DNA of 64,000 bases, from positions 124,001-188,000 of the forward strand of contig NZ_VSSR01000016.1 in the NCBI RefSeq assembly GCF_008123515.1, in the 5' to 3' direction. Below the pieces are notes generated by a model. It saw nothing but the letters and a program-made list of their open reading frames with translations, was not told the DNA's origin and ran no database searches. Source of the stretch: Bradyrhizobium cytisi (GTDB lineage: Bacteria; Pseudomonadota; Alphaproteobacteria; Rhizobiales; Xanthobacteraceae). Below, one piece after another: positions 25,895 to 34,782 of this stretch (positions are counted from its first letter, which is position 1; every line of letters begins with the position of its first letter). The position numbers and the translations under genes were made by a program.

Positions 25895-27244
25895 TCAGTT
25901 GGTTGCATCGCGCGGCGTGATGCCCCTTTCCCTGGCGTAGGCGGCGGCACGCTCATAGATCAGGGGCAACAGCAATTCCCGGTCGGATTTCACCCAACCG
26001 TTGGACACCACGTTCCACTTCTCGCCGTCCCACTGCAGCACCTTGCCGGCGCCACCACCCTCGTGGTCCTTGGCGGAGAGCTTCAGCGGCTGCTGCAGAC
26101 CAGTGGCGCCAATTTCAGCAAGACGCTTCTCGGAGAGATCGAGATGCTCGAGGCCCCACTGCGCCTCCTCGCCATTGATCGGCCGTACGCCAAAATGCGC
26201 CTGTGCAGTCCGGATCGCCTCCACCGCGACGATCGCCTCGTCGACGCCCGAATTGTAGTAGACCGAGCCGAAGCTCTTCGGGTCCTTGAGATCGCTGAGA
26301 CCCTTGTCGAGAATGTGCTTCTTGAGCTTCTGATGGATCTCGAAATTCGCGCCGGCGGGGAATGGCGTGATCGCCAGGTAGCCCTTGCCCACGGCGCCGG
26401 CGGGGCGGACGTCCTCCTCAGAGCCCGACCAGATGCCACCAATGATGTGATCGACCGGAAAGCCCACCTTGGCGGCAGTCTTGATTGCGACGGGCGTCAT
26501 GACGCCCCAACCACGCAAGAACACCCAGTCGGGCTTGAGCTGGCGGATCTTGGCCCATTGCGCCGATTGCTCATTGCCCGGATGCGGGACCGGAATCTGG
26601 ATGTCCTCGAAGCCATACGTCTTGGCAAGATGGGCAAGCGGGACCTGGGTCTCCTTGCCATAGGGCGAGTCGTGGTAAACGGTCGCGATCTTGAGGCCCT
26701 TCAGCTTGTCCTTGCCGCCTACCTTCTCCGCGATGAAGTTGACCGCCGACGAGGCTTCGCTCCAGAAGCTGAAAACGACGGGGAAGCTATACGGGAACAC
26801 TCGCCCGTCGATTGCCTCTGTGCGGCCGTAGGCGATCGTGACGAGCGGAATCTTGTCGGCCACCGACTTCTCGGTCAGCGCCTTCGAAATCGGATCGCCA
26901 TGCGGCAGGAAGATCGGGACCGGCGACCCGTTCTTGCCCGCCTTCACCCGTTCATAGCACTCAATTCCCTTTTCGACTTCCCAATTGGTCTCGCACTCGT
27001 CCCAGACCAGCTTGATTCCGTTGATGCCGCCTTCGACCTCGTTGATGTAGCGGAAATAATCAATCTCGCCGGCCCAGACCGGAATGCCGCTCGACGCATA
27101 GGCTCCAACGCGAAAGGTCGCGAGCGGGAAGTATTGCGTCTTCGCATCTTCCGCCGAGGCGGTGGCGCCAACGGCGAGTGACAGAACAAGCGCCGCCAGC
27201 CCGATCGCCCTACTCGTGATCCGCTTCTGCTTCCGTATAGACAT
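25895..27244 (-). CDS. Periplasmic substrate-binding protein of Liv-type ABC importer (locus 1)
   Basis: The 449-residue product starts at the ATG at 27244, preceded by GGAGGG; in the longer frame to 27361 the signal peptide would not be terminal. The signal peptide is about residues 1-29 (GLAALVLSLAVGATASA). It is a type I periplasmic binding fold of the Leu/Ile/Val/amide family, with FRVGAYASSGIPVWAGEIDYF (about 40-60), DECETNWEVEKGIECYE and VYHDSPYGKETQVPLAHL segments. It is closely similar along its whole length to the binding protein at 38171, so the two are paralogues. The ligand is unknown; an organosulfur compound is inferred from neighbouring monooxygenases. Confidence 0.87.
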   Translation of the reverse strand: MSIRKQKRITSRAIGLAALVLSLAVGATASAEDAKTQYFPLATFRVGAYASSGIPVWAGEIDYFRYINEVEGGINGIKLVWDECETNWEVEKGIECYERVKAGKNGSPVPIFLPHGDPISKALTEKSVADKIPLVTIAYGRTEAIDGRVFPYSFPVVFSFWSEASSAVNFIAEKVGGKDKLKGLKIATVYHDSPYGKETQVPLAHLAKTYGFEDIQIPVPHPGNEQSAQWAKIRQLKPDWVFLRGWGVMTPVAIKTAAKVGFPVDHIIGGIWSGSEEDVRPAGAVGKGYLAITPFPAGANFEIHQKLKKHILDKGLSDLKDPKSFGSVYYNSGVDEAIVAVEAIRTAQAHFGVRPINGEEAQWGLEHLDLSEKRLAEIGATGLQQPLKLSAKDHEGGGAGKVLQWDGEKWNVVSNGWVKSDRELLLPLIYERAAAYARERGITPRDATN

Positions 27245-27327
27245 CCTGCTTACCCTCCATTTGATTGCAACGTTCAAGTTCGACCGTGCGTGTGGCGTAC
27301 GCCCACGTGTGATGAATTCGTTGTTTG

Positions 27328-28386
27328 CTAGCGCTCGAACCGCGAAGCCAGTTGAGTCCATGCTCGCGACAGCAACGCTGCGAGCCCTCTCGGCTCCTTG
27401 ATCAGGAACCAGACGATCAGCGCGCCGAACAGCGCCTTCTGAAGATTTTCGAGTTGTCCGGGATCGATCGCGCCTCCGAACACTGCACCCCCGACATGAT
27501 CGAGCAGGATCGGCAGCAAGATCATGAAGGCAGCGCCCACATAGTTGCCACTGATGCTGCCCATGCCGCCGATGATGATCGCGAACATCACCTGGAACGA
27601 ACGATCCAGATTGAAGCTCCGCGCATCGACCGTGCCAAGGTAAGCAAAGGCCCAGAGCGCACCTGCGATCCCGATCACCAACGAGCTCACGAAGAACGCC
27701 TTCAGCTTTCCGGCCGCCACGGGAATGCCGATGACGGAAGCAGCCGTATCCATGTCGCGGATCGCCATCCAGGTTCGTCCGGTCTGACTGCGCACCAGCC
27801 GGATCGCGACCACTGTGACGATCGCAACCGTCGCCAGCGTAAGCAGGTAGCGACCGGTCGGGCTCGACAGATCATGGCCGAGAATCGCAAGCCTCGGCGC
27901 CGAGATCGAACTGGATGTCGAGTAGTTCGAGAACCAGCCATATTGATTGAACAGCCACTCCAGTACGAACTGTGCTGCCAATGTCGAGGCGACCAGATAG
28001 AAGCCCTTGATGCGCAGGCTCGGCAGACCTGCGATGACACCGACCAACCCGGAAATGACGCCTCCGAGCAGCAGGTTGACCGGCAGCGGCAGTTCGGGCA
28101 GCCGCAGCAGGATATTATAGGTTGCGTAAGCGCCGACCGCCATGAAGCCGCCACTGCCCAGCGACGCCTGGCCCGCATAGCCCATCAGCAGGTTCAGCCC
28201 CAATGCCGTCAGAGACATGATCAGGAATGGGATGAGGACAGCGTTCAGCCAATAGTCATTCGCCACGAGCGGAACGGCGGCAAGTCCCGCAAGGAGCGCA
28301 ACCGCAAGGGCGATGCGCAGCCAACTCCGCGCGGTCTCGTCGGTCGAGCCAAACCCTTCGATCGTATCGGTCCCGATCGCGGTCAT
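27328..28386 (-). CDS. ABC transporter permease, LivM type (locus 1)
   Basis: A 352-residue permease with eight to ten membrane helices and the LivM hallmarks LNLLMGYAGQASLGSGGFMAVGAY (about 63-86) and LRIKGFYLVASTLAAQF (about 123-139), plus the coupling-helix region ALWAFAYLGTVDARSFNLDRSFQVM (about 249-273). It forms the membrane channel with LivH, whose gene ends three bases upstream. The 83 bases between this gene and the binding-protein gene are the widest gap in the operon. Confidence 0.9.
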   Translation of the reverse strand: MTAIGTDTIEGFGSTDETARSWLRIALAVALLAGLAAVPLVANDYWLNAVLIPFLIMSLTALGLNLLMGYAGQASLGSGGFMAVGAYATYNILLRLPELPLPVNLLLGGVISGLVGVIAGLPSLRIKGFYLVASTLAAQFVLEWLFNQYGWFSNYSTSSSISAPRLAILGHDLSSPTGRYLLTLATVAIVTVVAIRLVRSQTGRTWMAIRDMDTAASVIGIPVAAGKLKAFFVSSLVIGIAGALWAFAYLGTVDARSFNLDRSFQVMFAIIIGGMGSISGNYVGAAFMILLPILLDHVGGAVFGGAIDPGQLENLQKALFGALIVWFLIKEPRGLAALLSRAWTQLASRFER

Positions 28387-28389
28387 GCT

Positions 28390-29271
28390 TCATATCCTTT
28401 CGATCGGCGCATCGCCGAACAGGCCGGTCGGGCGCACCAGCAGGAAGCCGACGGCAAGCACATAGGAGAACCAGGTCGACACGCTGCCACCCAGCAGGCT
28501 GCCGAGATAGATTTCAGCCAGGCTGTCGCTGGCGCCGACGATCAGGCCGCCGACAATGGCGCCAGTAATCGACGTAAAGCCCCCGATGATCAGCACCGGT
28601 AGAGCCTTGAGAACGACAAGGGTGAGCGCAAACTGCACGCCTTGGCGCGCGCCCCAGAGCAGGCCGGCTACCAGCGAGACGAACCCGGCGACACCCCACA
28701 CGATCTGCCATAAGGTCTGCAGCCGAATTCCGATCGAGCGCGCAGCCAGCGGATCGTCGGCAATCGCCCGCAGCGCAATCCCGACACGGGTCCAGTTGAA
28801 GAAGATCGACAGCGCGATGACGAGAACGCCTGCAGTGGCGGCCGCGACCAGGTCGAACTGGCTGACCTGGACCTCGCCGACCGTGATCGGCGTATCGACG
28901 ATGCCAAGGTCGAGCTCGTGCACGCTCGCGCCCATCGCGATCTGCGCGATGCCTTCGATGACAAAGGAAAGCCCGAGCGTGGCCATGAACAGCGTTATCT
29001 GGGGCCGGTTGACGAGCGGCCGCAGGACCACGCGCTCCACCGCGATCGCGATCGCAACCATGATCGTTAGCGTGATCAGCCCAGCCAGCCAGAAATCGAT
29101 CCCCCTGTCGCGCATGGTCACGAAGGTCAGGCCCGCGCACAGCACCATCGAACCCTGCGCGAAATTGAACACGCCCGAGGCCTTGTAGATCAGGACGAAC
29201 CCGATCGCGACCAGCGAGTACATCACGCCTGCCAAAAGACCGCCGATGAAGGTTTCGACGAAGAAGCTCAT
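28390..29271 (-). CDS. ABC transporter permease, LivH type (locus 1)
   Basis: A 293-residue LivH-type permease: GLLAGVMYSLVAIGFVLIYKASGVFNFAQGSM (about 11-42) is the diagnostic amino-terminal segment, and ALPVLIIGGFTSITGAIVGGL (about 235-255) the conserved carboxy-terminal loop. Eight membrane helices are expected. It is tightly spaced in the operon (seven bases after LivG, three before LivM). Confidence 0.91.
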   Translation of the reverse strand: MSFFVETFIGGLLAGVMYSLVAIGFVLIYKASGVFNFAQGSMVLCAGLTFVTMRDRGIDFWLAGLITLTIMVAIAIAVERVVLRPLVNRPQITLFMATLGLSFVIEGIAQIAMGASVHELDLGIVDTPITVGEVQVSQFDLVAAATAGVLVIALSIFFNWTRVGIALRAIADDPLAARSIGIRLQTLWQIVWGVAGFVSLVAGLLWGARQGVQFALTLVVLKALPVLIIGGFTSITGAIVGGLIVGASDSLAEIYLGSLLGGSVSTWFSYVLAVGFLLVRPTGLFGDAPIERI

Positions 29272-29278
29272 CTCGACC

Positions 29279-30049
29279 TCAATGCACCGTGCCCAGATAA
29301 GCCGCGATCACGTCCGGATTCCTGCGCACCTCTTCCGGGGTGCCGTCGCCGACCTTGCGGCCGTAGTCCAGCACGACGACGTGATGGGAGAGGCCCATCA
29401 CCACGCTCATATCGTGCTCTATCAGCACAACCGTGGTTCGGAAGGACCGGTTTGCTTCCAGGACAAAGCTGCTCATCTCGCGCTTCTCGTCCTGGTTCAT
29501 CCCGGCCATGGGTTCGTCGAGCAACAGAAGGCTCGGCCGGCCAACTAGCGCGCGGGCAAGATCAACCCGCTTTTGCACACCGTAAGGAAGCGTCGATACA
29601 ACCCTGTCGCGATGCCTGGCAAGATCCAGGAAACCAATGATCTCGTCCGCACGTCGGCCGAACGCACGTGTCTCGCTACGGTCGCGACCGAGGCCGAAGG
29701 CGTGTTCGATCAGAGTCGTGCGGCTATGCCTGATGAGCCCGGCCAGCACGTTGTCGAGTACGCTAAGATGCCTGAACAGCGCATTGTGCTGGAAAGTCCG
29801 ACCAATCCCGAGATGCGCGGCGCGCGCGGGGCGGATGCGTACGAATCTTTCACCGTCGAAGCTGACGCTTCCGCTGTCGGCGCGATAGACTCCGTTGATG
29901 ATATTCAACAGAGAGCTCTTGCCGGCCCCGTTGGGACCGATCAGCGCGCAGATCTCGCCTCGCTCCACATCGAAGCTGAGTGCATTCAGCGCCTTGATCC
30001 CCTTGAACGACAGCGAGACGTCACGCAACTGCAGAATGGGCTCTGCCAT
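29279..30049 (-). CDS. ABC transporter ATP-binding protein, LivG type (locus 1)
   Basis: A 256-residue ATPase with Walker A GPNGAGKSS (about 37-45), the LivG-specific HLGIGRTFQHNALF segment (about 82-95), a poorly conserved signature region (LPYGVQKRVDLARAL, lacking the usual LSGG) and Walker B LLLLDEPMAGM (about 166-176). The altered signature is shared with the paralogue at 41470 and is common in LivG. Six bases separate it from the monooxygenase gene upstream. Confidence 0.9.
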   Translation of the reverse strand: MAEPILQLRDVSLSFKGIKALNALSFDVERGEICALIGPNGAGKSSLLNIINGVYRADSGSVSFDGERFVRIRPARAAHLGIGRTFQHNALFRHLSVLDNVLAGLIRHSRTTLIEHAFGLGRDRSETRAFGRRADEIIGFLDLARHRDRVVSTLPYGVQKRVDLARALVGRPSLLLLDEPMAGMNQDEKREMSSFVLEANRSFRTTVVLIEHDMSVVMGLSHHVVVLDYGRKVGDGTPEEVRRNPDVIAAYLGTVH

Positions 30050-30055
30050 TGCGCA

Positions 30056-31477
30056 TCACGCTTCGACGGTCTGGCGCGGAGCCGCGACCGCCGCATCGCC
30101 CGCGCGGCGCTTCACCGCCTGGATGTCGCGATACGCTGCAGCCGGATGGCTCGACGGCAGATACGACCCTTCTCCGAACAGCTTCTCCCGCAGGGTCCCG
30201 GGACGATAGCTGGTCGGATAGACACCGCGCTTCTGCAGCTCCGGAACCAGGAGGTTGACCACGTCTTCGAAGGTCTCCGGCGTCACCGCGTAAGCGAGGT
30301 TGAAGCCGTCAACGTCAGTCTCCTCCACCCACTCCTGCAGGATATCGGCCACCGTCGACGCCGAACCGACAAACACTGGACCAAGTCCGCCGATGCCGCC
30401 CCAGCGCGCCAGCTCCTCGATGGTCCAGGCCTTGCTGCCACCCGCGAGATGATCGACGACGGAAACGATCGCATTCGTCTCGACCTTTTTGACCAGATCG
30501 GTCGGCGCGTACTGTCCAAAATCGATGCCGCTCCAGCCGGACATGAACACCAGAGCGCCGTCATAGGAGGCATATTGCTGATACTCCCTGAACTTCGCCT
30601 CTGCTTTCGCGTCGGTTTCATCGACGATCACCGTGACCAGATTGTAGGTCAGAATCTTGCGTGGATCGCGGCCGGCTTCAGCCGCGAGCCGTCGCACCTC
30701 CGCCACGTAGGATTTCAGAACCTGCTTGATCGGGGCGGCGACGAACACGCATTCAGCGTGTTCCGCCGCAAAGGCTTTGCCGGCCCCAGACGCTCCGGCC
30801 TGGTAGAGGACCGGCGTCCGTTGCGGCGACGGCTCACAGAGATGATAGCCCGGCACCTCAAAGTATTTTCCCTTGTGCTCGATCTCGTGGACCTTCGAAG
30901 GATCGGTGAATATCCGCTTCCCGGCATCACGCAGGACGGCCCCCTCCTCCCAGCTGCCCTCCAGCAATTTGTAGAGAACCTCGACATATTCGGTCGCCAC
31001 CTCGTACCGATTGTCGTGGCGGCGCAACCCACCCTGGCCGATGTTCTTGGCCCCGCTCTCCAGATAGGAGGTCACGATGTTCCAACCGAGGCGTCCCTTG
31101 CTGTGGTGATCCGCAGTCGAGAGCCTGCGCGCGAAAGTATAGGGATGCTCGAACGACGTCGATGCGGTGATGCCGATGCCGAGATGCTCGGTTGCGAGCG
31201 CGATTGGCGCCACCAGCTGCAACGGATCGTTGACGGGGATTTGTGCCGCCTGCTCAAGCGCGTGGGACAGCGAGTTCTTGTAGACGTCATAATACCCGAT
31301 GACATCGGCAATAAAGATGCCGTCGAAGACTCCCCGCTCCAGCGTTCGCCCGAGATCCTGCCAATAGTCGAGGTCCTTGTACTTGTAGGAACGGTCGCGC
31401 GGGTGCGCCCAGACGCCGGGAGACTGATGGCCGACACAATTCATGTCGAACGCATTGAACCGAATCTGTCGCGCCAT
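30056..31477 (-). CDS. NtaA/DszA/DmoA-family FMNH2-dependent monooxygenase, first gene of operon 1
   Basis: A 473-residue enzyme of the nitrilotriacetate/dibenzothiophene-sulfone/dimethylsulfide monooxygenase branch of the luciferase superfamily. Typical segments are FNAFDMNCVGHQSPGVWAHP (about 7-26), LSTADHHSKGRLGWNIVTSY (about 119-138) and TPVLYQAGASGAGKAFAAEHAE (about 222-243). It uses reduced FMN from a separate reductase. Being first in an operon that ends in sfnG, it probably attacks the imported substrate's C-S or C-N bond before or after SfnG. Dimethylsulfide, sulfones or aminopolycarboxylates are all precedented for the family; the exact substrate is open. The promoter lies in the 512-base divergent gap to 31990. 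Confidence 0.87.
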   Translation of the reverse strand: MARQIRFNAFDMNCVGHQSPGVWAHPRDRSYKYKDLDYWQDLGRTLERGVFDGIFIADVIGYYDVYKNSLSHALEQAAQIPVNDPLQLVAPIALATEHLGIGITASTSFEHPYTFARRLSTADHHSKGRLGWNIVTSYLESGAKNIGQGGLRRHDNRYEVATEYVEVLYKLLEGSWEEGAVLRDAGKRIFTDPSKVHEIEHKGKYFEVPGYHLCEPSPQRTPVLYQAGASGAGKAFAAEHAECVFVAAPIKQVLKSYVAEVRRLAAEAGRDPRKILTYNLVTVIVDETDAKAEAKFREYQQYASYDGALVFMSGWSGIDFGQYAPTDLVKKVETNAIVSVVDHLAGGSKAWTIEELARWGGIGGLGPVFVGSASTVADILQEWVEETDVDGFNLAYAVTPETFEDVVNLLVPELQKRGVYPTSYRPGTLREKLFGEGSYLPSSHPAAAYRDIQAVKRRAGDAAVAAPRQTVEA

Positions 31478-31989
31478 TCACACGTCTCCGTCGCGTCGCC
31501 CGCGTTCATCCACGCAGCCATCTCGCCACAAGACGCAATCGATCGTCCATCGCTTTTATCGATCGTTTTCGAGATGCATCTTTCGTCGCATCTCGCTGCG
31601 GGATGAGAAACCAGCTCTTGGCCCAGTCTCATTCGCTGCCACAGCTCTGGTCATGCAGCACACTCGATGCGATCCAAGGCAACAATTAGCTTCGATCCGA
31701 CCGCGTCTCGACACGATTCGCCGCATATATCGCACCTCGGAGAACAGTCCTTTCGAGTTGGAAGCGATTGCGAGCATCGCGATCTTCTGCAAGCGGCGTT
31801 GACCTCATTTCTCGAAACATCGACCGGCAGGATCGCGCAGCAGATTTTTCTTTGTGCGATGTTTCGCTGCAAACGATCGTGTTCTATCCAAGCAAAAATA
31901 CAGTCTGGCTCTCGTAGAAGAGCGGACTATTCTTCGAGACAACAAATTCTGTCCATCCGAGGACTCAAAGAACGAGCGGACGCAGTGCG
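31478..31989. promoter_or_regulatory. Divergent intergenic region between two monooxygenase units
   Basis: This 512-base gap separates the start of operon 1 (leftward) from the DszC/SfnB-like gene (rightward) and must hold both promoters. It contains AT-rich patches, for example around 31850-31930, unlike its surroundings. I found no clear sigma54 -24/-12 element and no regulator gene. Confidence 0.4.
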
Positions 31990-33213
31990 ATGACCATTCA
32001 CCCAGGCAGACCGAGCATCAGCGATGACGAACTCCACAAGCGCTTCGCTCCGACCTTCGAGACGATCGCGGCGGGTGCGGTGGCGCGCGAACGAGGCCGC
32101 ACGCTGCCGATCGAGGAGATCAGACTGTTGAAGGAGGCCAGCTTCGGAGCGCTGCGTGTGCCGATCGAGTTCGGAGGGCTCGGCGCAACGCTCCGCCAGA
32201 CGTTCGACCTCCTTATCGAGCTTGCGGCCGCGGATTCCAACCTGCCACAGGCGTTACGGGCGCACTTCAACCTGGTCGAGGACTTGCAGCTGAACAAGGA
32301 TGAGGCAGTCAAGGCGCGGTGGCTCAGAGCCATCGCGAACGGCGCGCTCGTCGGCGTCGCCGTTACCGAGCCCGGCCTTGGTGCGGTCGATCGCTACCGG
32401 ACCGCCGTCACATCGGAAGGAGCCGCGCTGCGGCTCGACGGGCTGAAGTATTACACGACTGGCACACTTTACGCCGATCACCTGCTTGTCGCGGCCGACC
32501 GGGACGGCAAACGAATTACCGTCCTTGTCGACACCAGCCAGCCTGGCGTCAATGTTGAGGACGACTGGGACGGCTTCGGCCAGCGGCTCACGGCAAGCGG
32601 CACGGCGACGTTCAAGAATGTTACGGTCACCCAGGACCGGATCATCGGTCCCGGCTATGGAACGGAAGGCCGGGTGTTTGGAACGGCCCACGTTCAGCTG
32701 ATCCTGCTCGCCACGCTCGCGGGGATTGCGAAACGTGCCGCGGCGGATACGACCGACTGGATCAAGGCGCGAACCCGCACGTTCACCCATGCTGTCGCTG
32801 ACCTGCCACGCAATGATCCCCTGGTACAGCAGGTCATCGGTCAGCTCTTCAGCGCGGCCTTTGGTGCACGGGCAACGATCCTCGCCGCGGTCGACGAGCT
32901 CGCGCGGACGCTTGATGGTGGCCACCAGGACCCTCAGCGGCTCGATGCCTCCGAACTTGCGGCGGCGCAGGCGCAGGTGACCGTCATCAAGCTCGTGCTC
33001 GACGCCGTGACCACGCTTTTCGAAGTAGGCGGCGCCTCTCTCAGCTCGGAGAAGCTCGCCATCGATCGGCACTGGCGTAACGCGCGTACCATCGCTTCCC
33101 ACAACCCCGCGATCTTCAAGCTCCGCGCAATCGGTGCGTACGAGTTGAATGGCGAGACACTTCCGTATGCCTGGAGTGCTGGCGTTCGTCAGACAGGACA
33201 ACAGGGCAACTAG
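31990..33213 (+). CDS. DszC/SfnB-like acyl-CoA-dehydrogenase-fold flavin monooxygenase
   Basis: A 407-residue protein of the acyl-CoA dehydrogenase fold whose carboxy terminus (IDRHWRNARTIASHNPAIFKLRAIGAYELNG, about 359-389) is that of the DszC/SfnB group, which use reduced FMN and oxygen instead of dehydrogenating CoA esters. The dehydrogenase catalytic Glu-Gly-Thr is absent. The amino-terminal half shows GVAVTEPGLGAVDRYRT (about 118-134) for the flavin loop. It is followed after 91 bases by the StyA-like gene and is divergent from operon 1. Oxidation of sulfur or nitrogen atoms in organosulfur compounds is the expected chemistry; the substrate is not known. Confidence 0.85.
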   Translation: MTIHPGRPSISDDELHKRFAPTFETIAAGAVARERGRTLPIEEIRLLKEASFGALRVPIEFGGLGATLRQTFDLLIELAAADSNLPQALRAHFNLVEDLQLNKDEAVKARWLRAIANGALVGVAVTEPGLGAVDRYRTAVTSEGAALRLDGLKYYTTGTLYADHLLVAADRDGKRITVLVDTSQPGVNVEDDWDGFGQRLTASGTATFKNVTVTQDRIIGPGYGTEGRVFGTAHVQLILLATLAGIAKRAAADTTDWIKARTRTFTHAVADLPRNDPLVQQVIGQLFSAAFGARATILAAVDELARTLDGGHQDPQRLDASELAAAQAQVTVIKLVLDAVTTLFEVGGASLSSEKLAIDRHWRNARTIASHNPAIFKLRAIGAYELNGETLPYAWSAGVRQTGQQGN

Positions 33214-33304
33214 CACCCCACTTTCTCGCGAGCTTCACGTGTCGAGACAAGGCACGTCCAGATCCCGCCTTCGGCGCCGAGTCATTCTTCCTCAGGAGAG
33301 CCAC

Positions 33305-34675
33305 GTGTCCAACACCAAACGCAAAGTCGCGATCATCGGAGCAGGTATTGCCGGGACAACCGCCGGGCTTGGCCTTGTCAATGCGGGATTTGACGTCATC
33401 ATTTACAGCGATCGAGACCAGGCGTCGCTGCGCAACGATGTGCCTCCGACGGGGACGGCTGTCTATTTCGGCAAATCCCTCGAATACGATGCCGAGGTCG
33501 TCGAGGATCTTTATGACATCGGGACCAGCACCGGGATGAGTGTTCGGATCTTCTCCGGCACCGGCGAAACCCGAACTCCCGTCATCGAATTCGACAGTGC
33601 CTTCAACTATCGGGCACAGGCGGTCGATACCCGGCTCCGTGCCGACGATCGCCTCAGTCGTTTCCTGGCGCGAGGCGGCAAATTCGTCGTGCGCGCGGTC
33701 ACCCCGGAAGACCTGGACGCGATTGCGGGGGACGCCGATCTCACCCTCGTAGCGACAGGCAAGGGCGGCTTGTCGGCCCTGTTCCCGGTTGATCCGGAAC
33801 GCACTGTCTACGCCGACCCGCAGCGGCACCTGCTGCTCGCAACATTCAAGGAGCTGGATCGTGCCGATCATCAGTTCGCCTATCGCAGCTCGGACGGCGC
33901 CAGGCACAACTGGTTCAACATCCATGCCGATTTCGGCGAGACCTTCTTCGGACCTTATCTGCACAAGGATCTCGGCGCCACGCGGGCGTTCATTGGGTTC
34001 GCCAAGCCTGGTAGCCCGTGGATCGACATCTTCAACACCGTGACCGATACTCAGAGCGCGCGTGACGCCGTGGTGAAACTGTTCGCCACCTATTTTCCTG
34101 AAGATGTGGAGCTGATCGATCAGCTGGAGCCTCTGCACGAGGATCCGCACTCCTGGCTCCTCGGCGCAGTCCCGCCGACTGTTCGACGAGCCGTAGCCCG
34201 CACCAAAAGCGGACACGCTGTTGCCGCAATCGGAGATGCCGCAGTCTCCTTTGATCCGCTTGGCGGCCAGGGCGCGCAAAATGCAATCGTCCAATCCGTG
34301 CTTCTGATCCGAGCGCTCAGGGAGCACAAGGACAAGATCACCTACGAATGGCTGCAGGATCAATTCAACAAGCATTGGGACCATCGCGCCGAGGCAGCGA
34401 CTGAAGTTACCAGGCTGTTTCTGGGTGATGAAAAATACAAGACGCATGCTGAGCTGCTATTCCAGGCCGCTGCCGTCAACGCAAAAATCGGAAGCGCGTT
34501 CTTCGATTTCCTCTCTGAGCCACAGCCTTTGCTCGGTATCCAGAGCCGAGAGCAGATAGACAACTTCATCGCAAATTTGGCAGGAGAAGCGGCCGAAACC
34601 GTCCTGGCGAGGTTCAAGGCACCGAGCCAACTTGCGCGGGCGAATGCGCTCGAGCGTGTGACCGTGTTGTCTTAA
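33305..34675 (+). CDS. StyA-like two-component FAD monooxygenase (styrene/indole monooxygenase family)
   Basis: The 456-residue product starts at GTG 33305, preceded by CAGGAGAG; an upstream ATG at 33149 lies inside the previous gene. The dinucleotide fold is VAIIGAGIAGTTAGLGL (about 8-24) and the second FAD motif AVAAIGDAAVSFDPLGGQGAQNA is near residues 306-328. This is the group of StyA/IndA epoxidases and sulfoxidising relatives, which take reduced FAD from a reductase (StyB). No StyB-like gene is present nearby. It follows the DszC/SfnB-like gene in the same direction. Thioether sulfoxidation would fit the locus; epoxidation is the textbook activity. Confidence 0.85.
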   Translation: MSNTKRKVAIIGAGIAGTTAGLGLVNAGFDVIIYSDRDQASLRNDVPPTGTAVYFGKSLEYDAEVVEDLYDIGTSTGMSVRIFSGTGETRTPVIEFDSAFNYRAQAVDTRLRADDRLSRFLARGGKFVVRAVTPEDLDAIAGDADLTLVATGKGGLSALFPVDPERTVYADPQRHLLLATFKELDRADHQFAYRSSDGARHNWFNIHADFGETFFGPYLHKDLGATRAFIGFAKPGSPWIDIFNTVTDTQSARDAVVKLFATYFPEDVELIDQLEPLHEDPHSWLLGAVPPTVRRAVARTKSGHAVAAIGDAAVSFDPLGGQGAQNAIVQSVLLIRALREHKDKITYEWLQDQFNKHWDHRAEAATEVTRLFLGDEKYKTHAELLFQAAAVNAKIGSAFFDFLSEPQPLLGIQSREQIDNFIANLAGEAAETVLARFKAPSQLARANALERVTVLS

Positions 34676-34782
34676 GCCACCAGGTTTCGTTCTCGGCTTG
34701 GAGCGAAGCCACATGGTGATGATGTCGGTGGGCGGAAGTAGCAGAGGAGCCACTCGCGCACCACCCGAACATCGCGGCTCTA

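Noticed and set aside
26063..28602. Long plus-strand frames (372 and 425 codons) opposite the binding protein and LivM genes
   Set aside because: Composition is typical of antisense frames and they contradict clear minus-strand ABC transporter genes.
29573..31606. A 677-codon plus-strand open frame opposite the LivG and NtaA/DszA-like genes
   Set aside because: It has no recognisable domains and low-complexity Arg/Asp/His-rich sequence; it is the shadow of two well-supported minus-strand genes in high-GC DNA.
31478..31989. A sigma54 promoter for operon 1, expected from Pseudomonas sfn genes
   Set aside because: I could not find a TGGCAC-N5-TTGC-like pair in the gap on either strand by eye.
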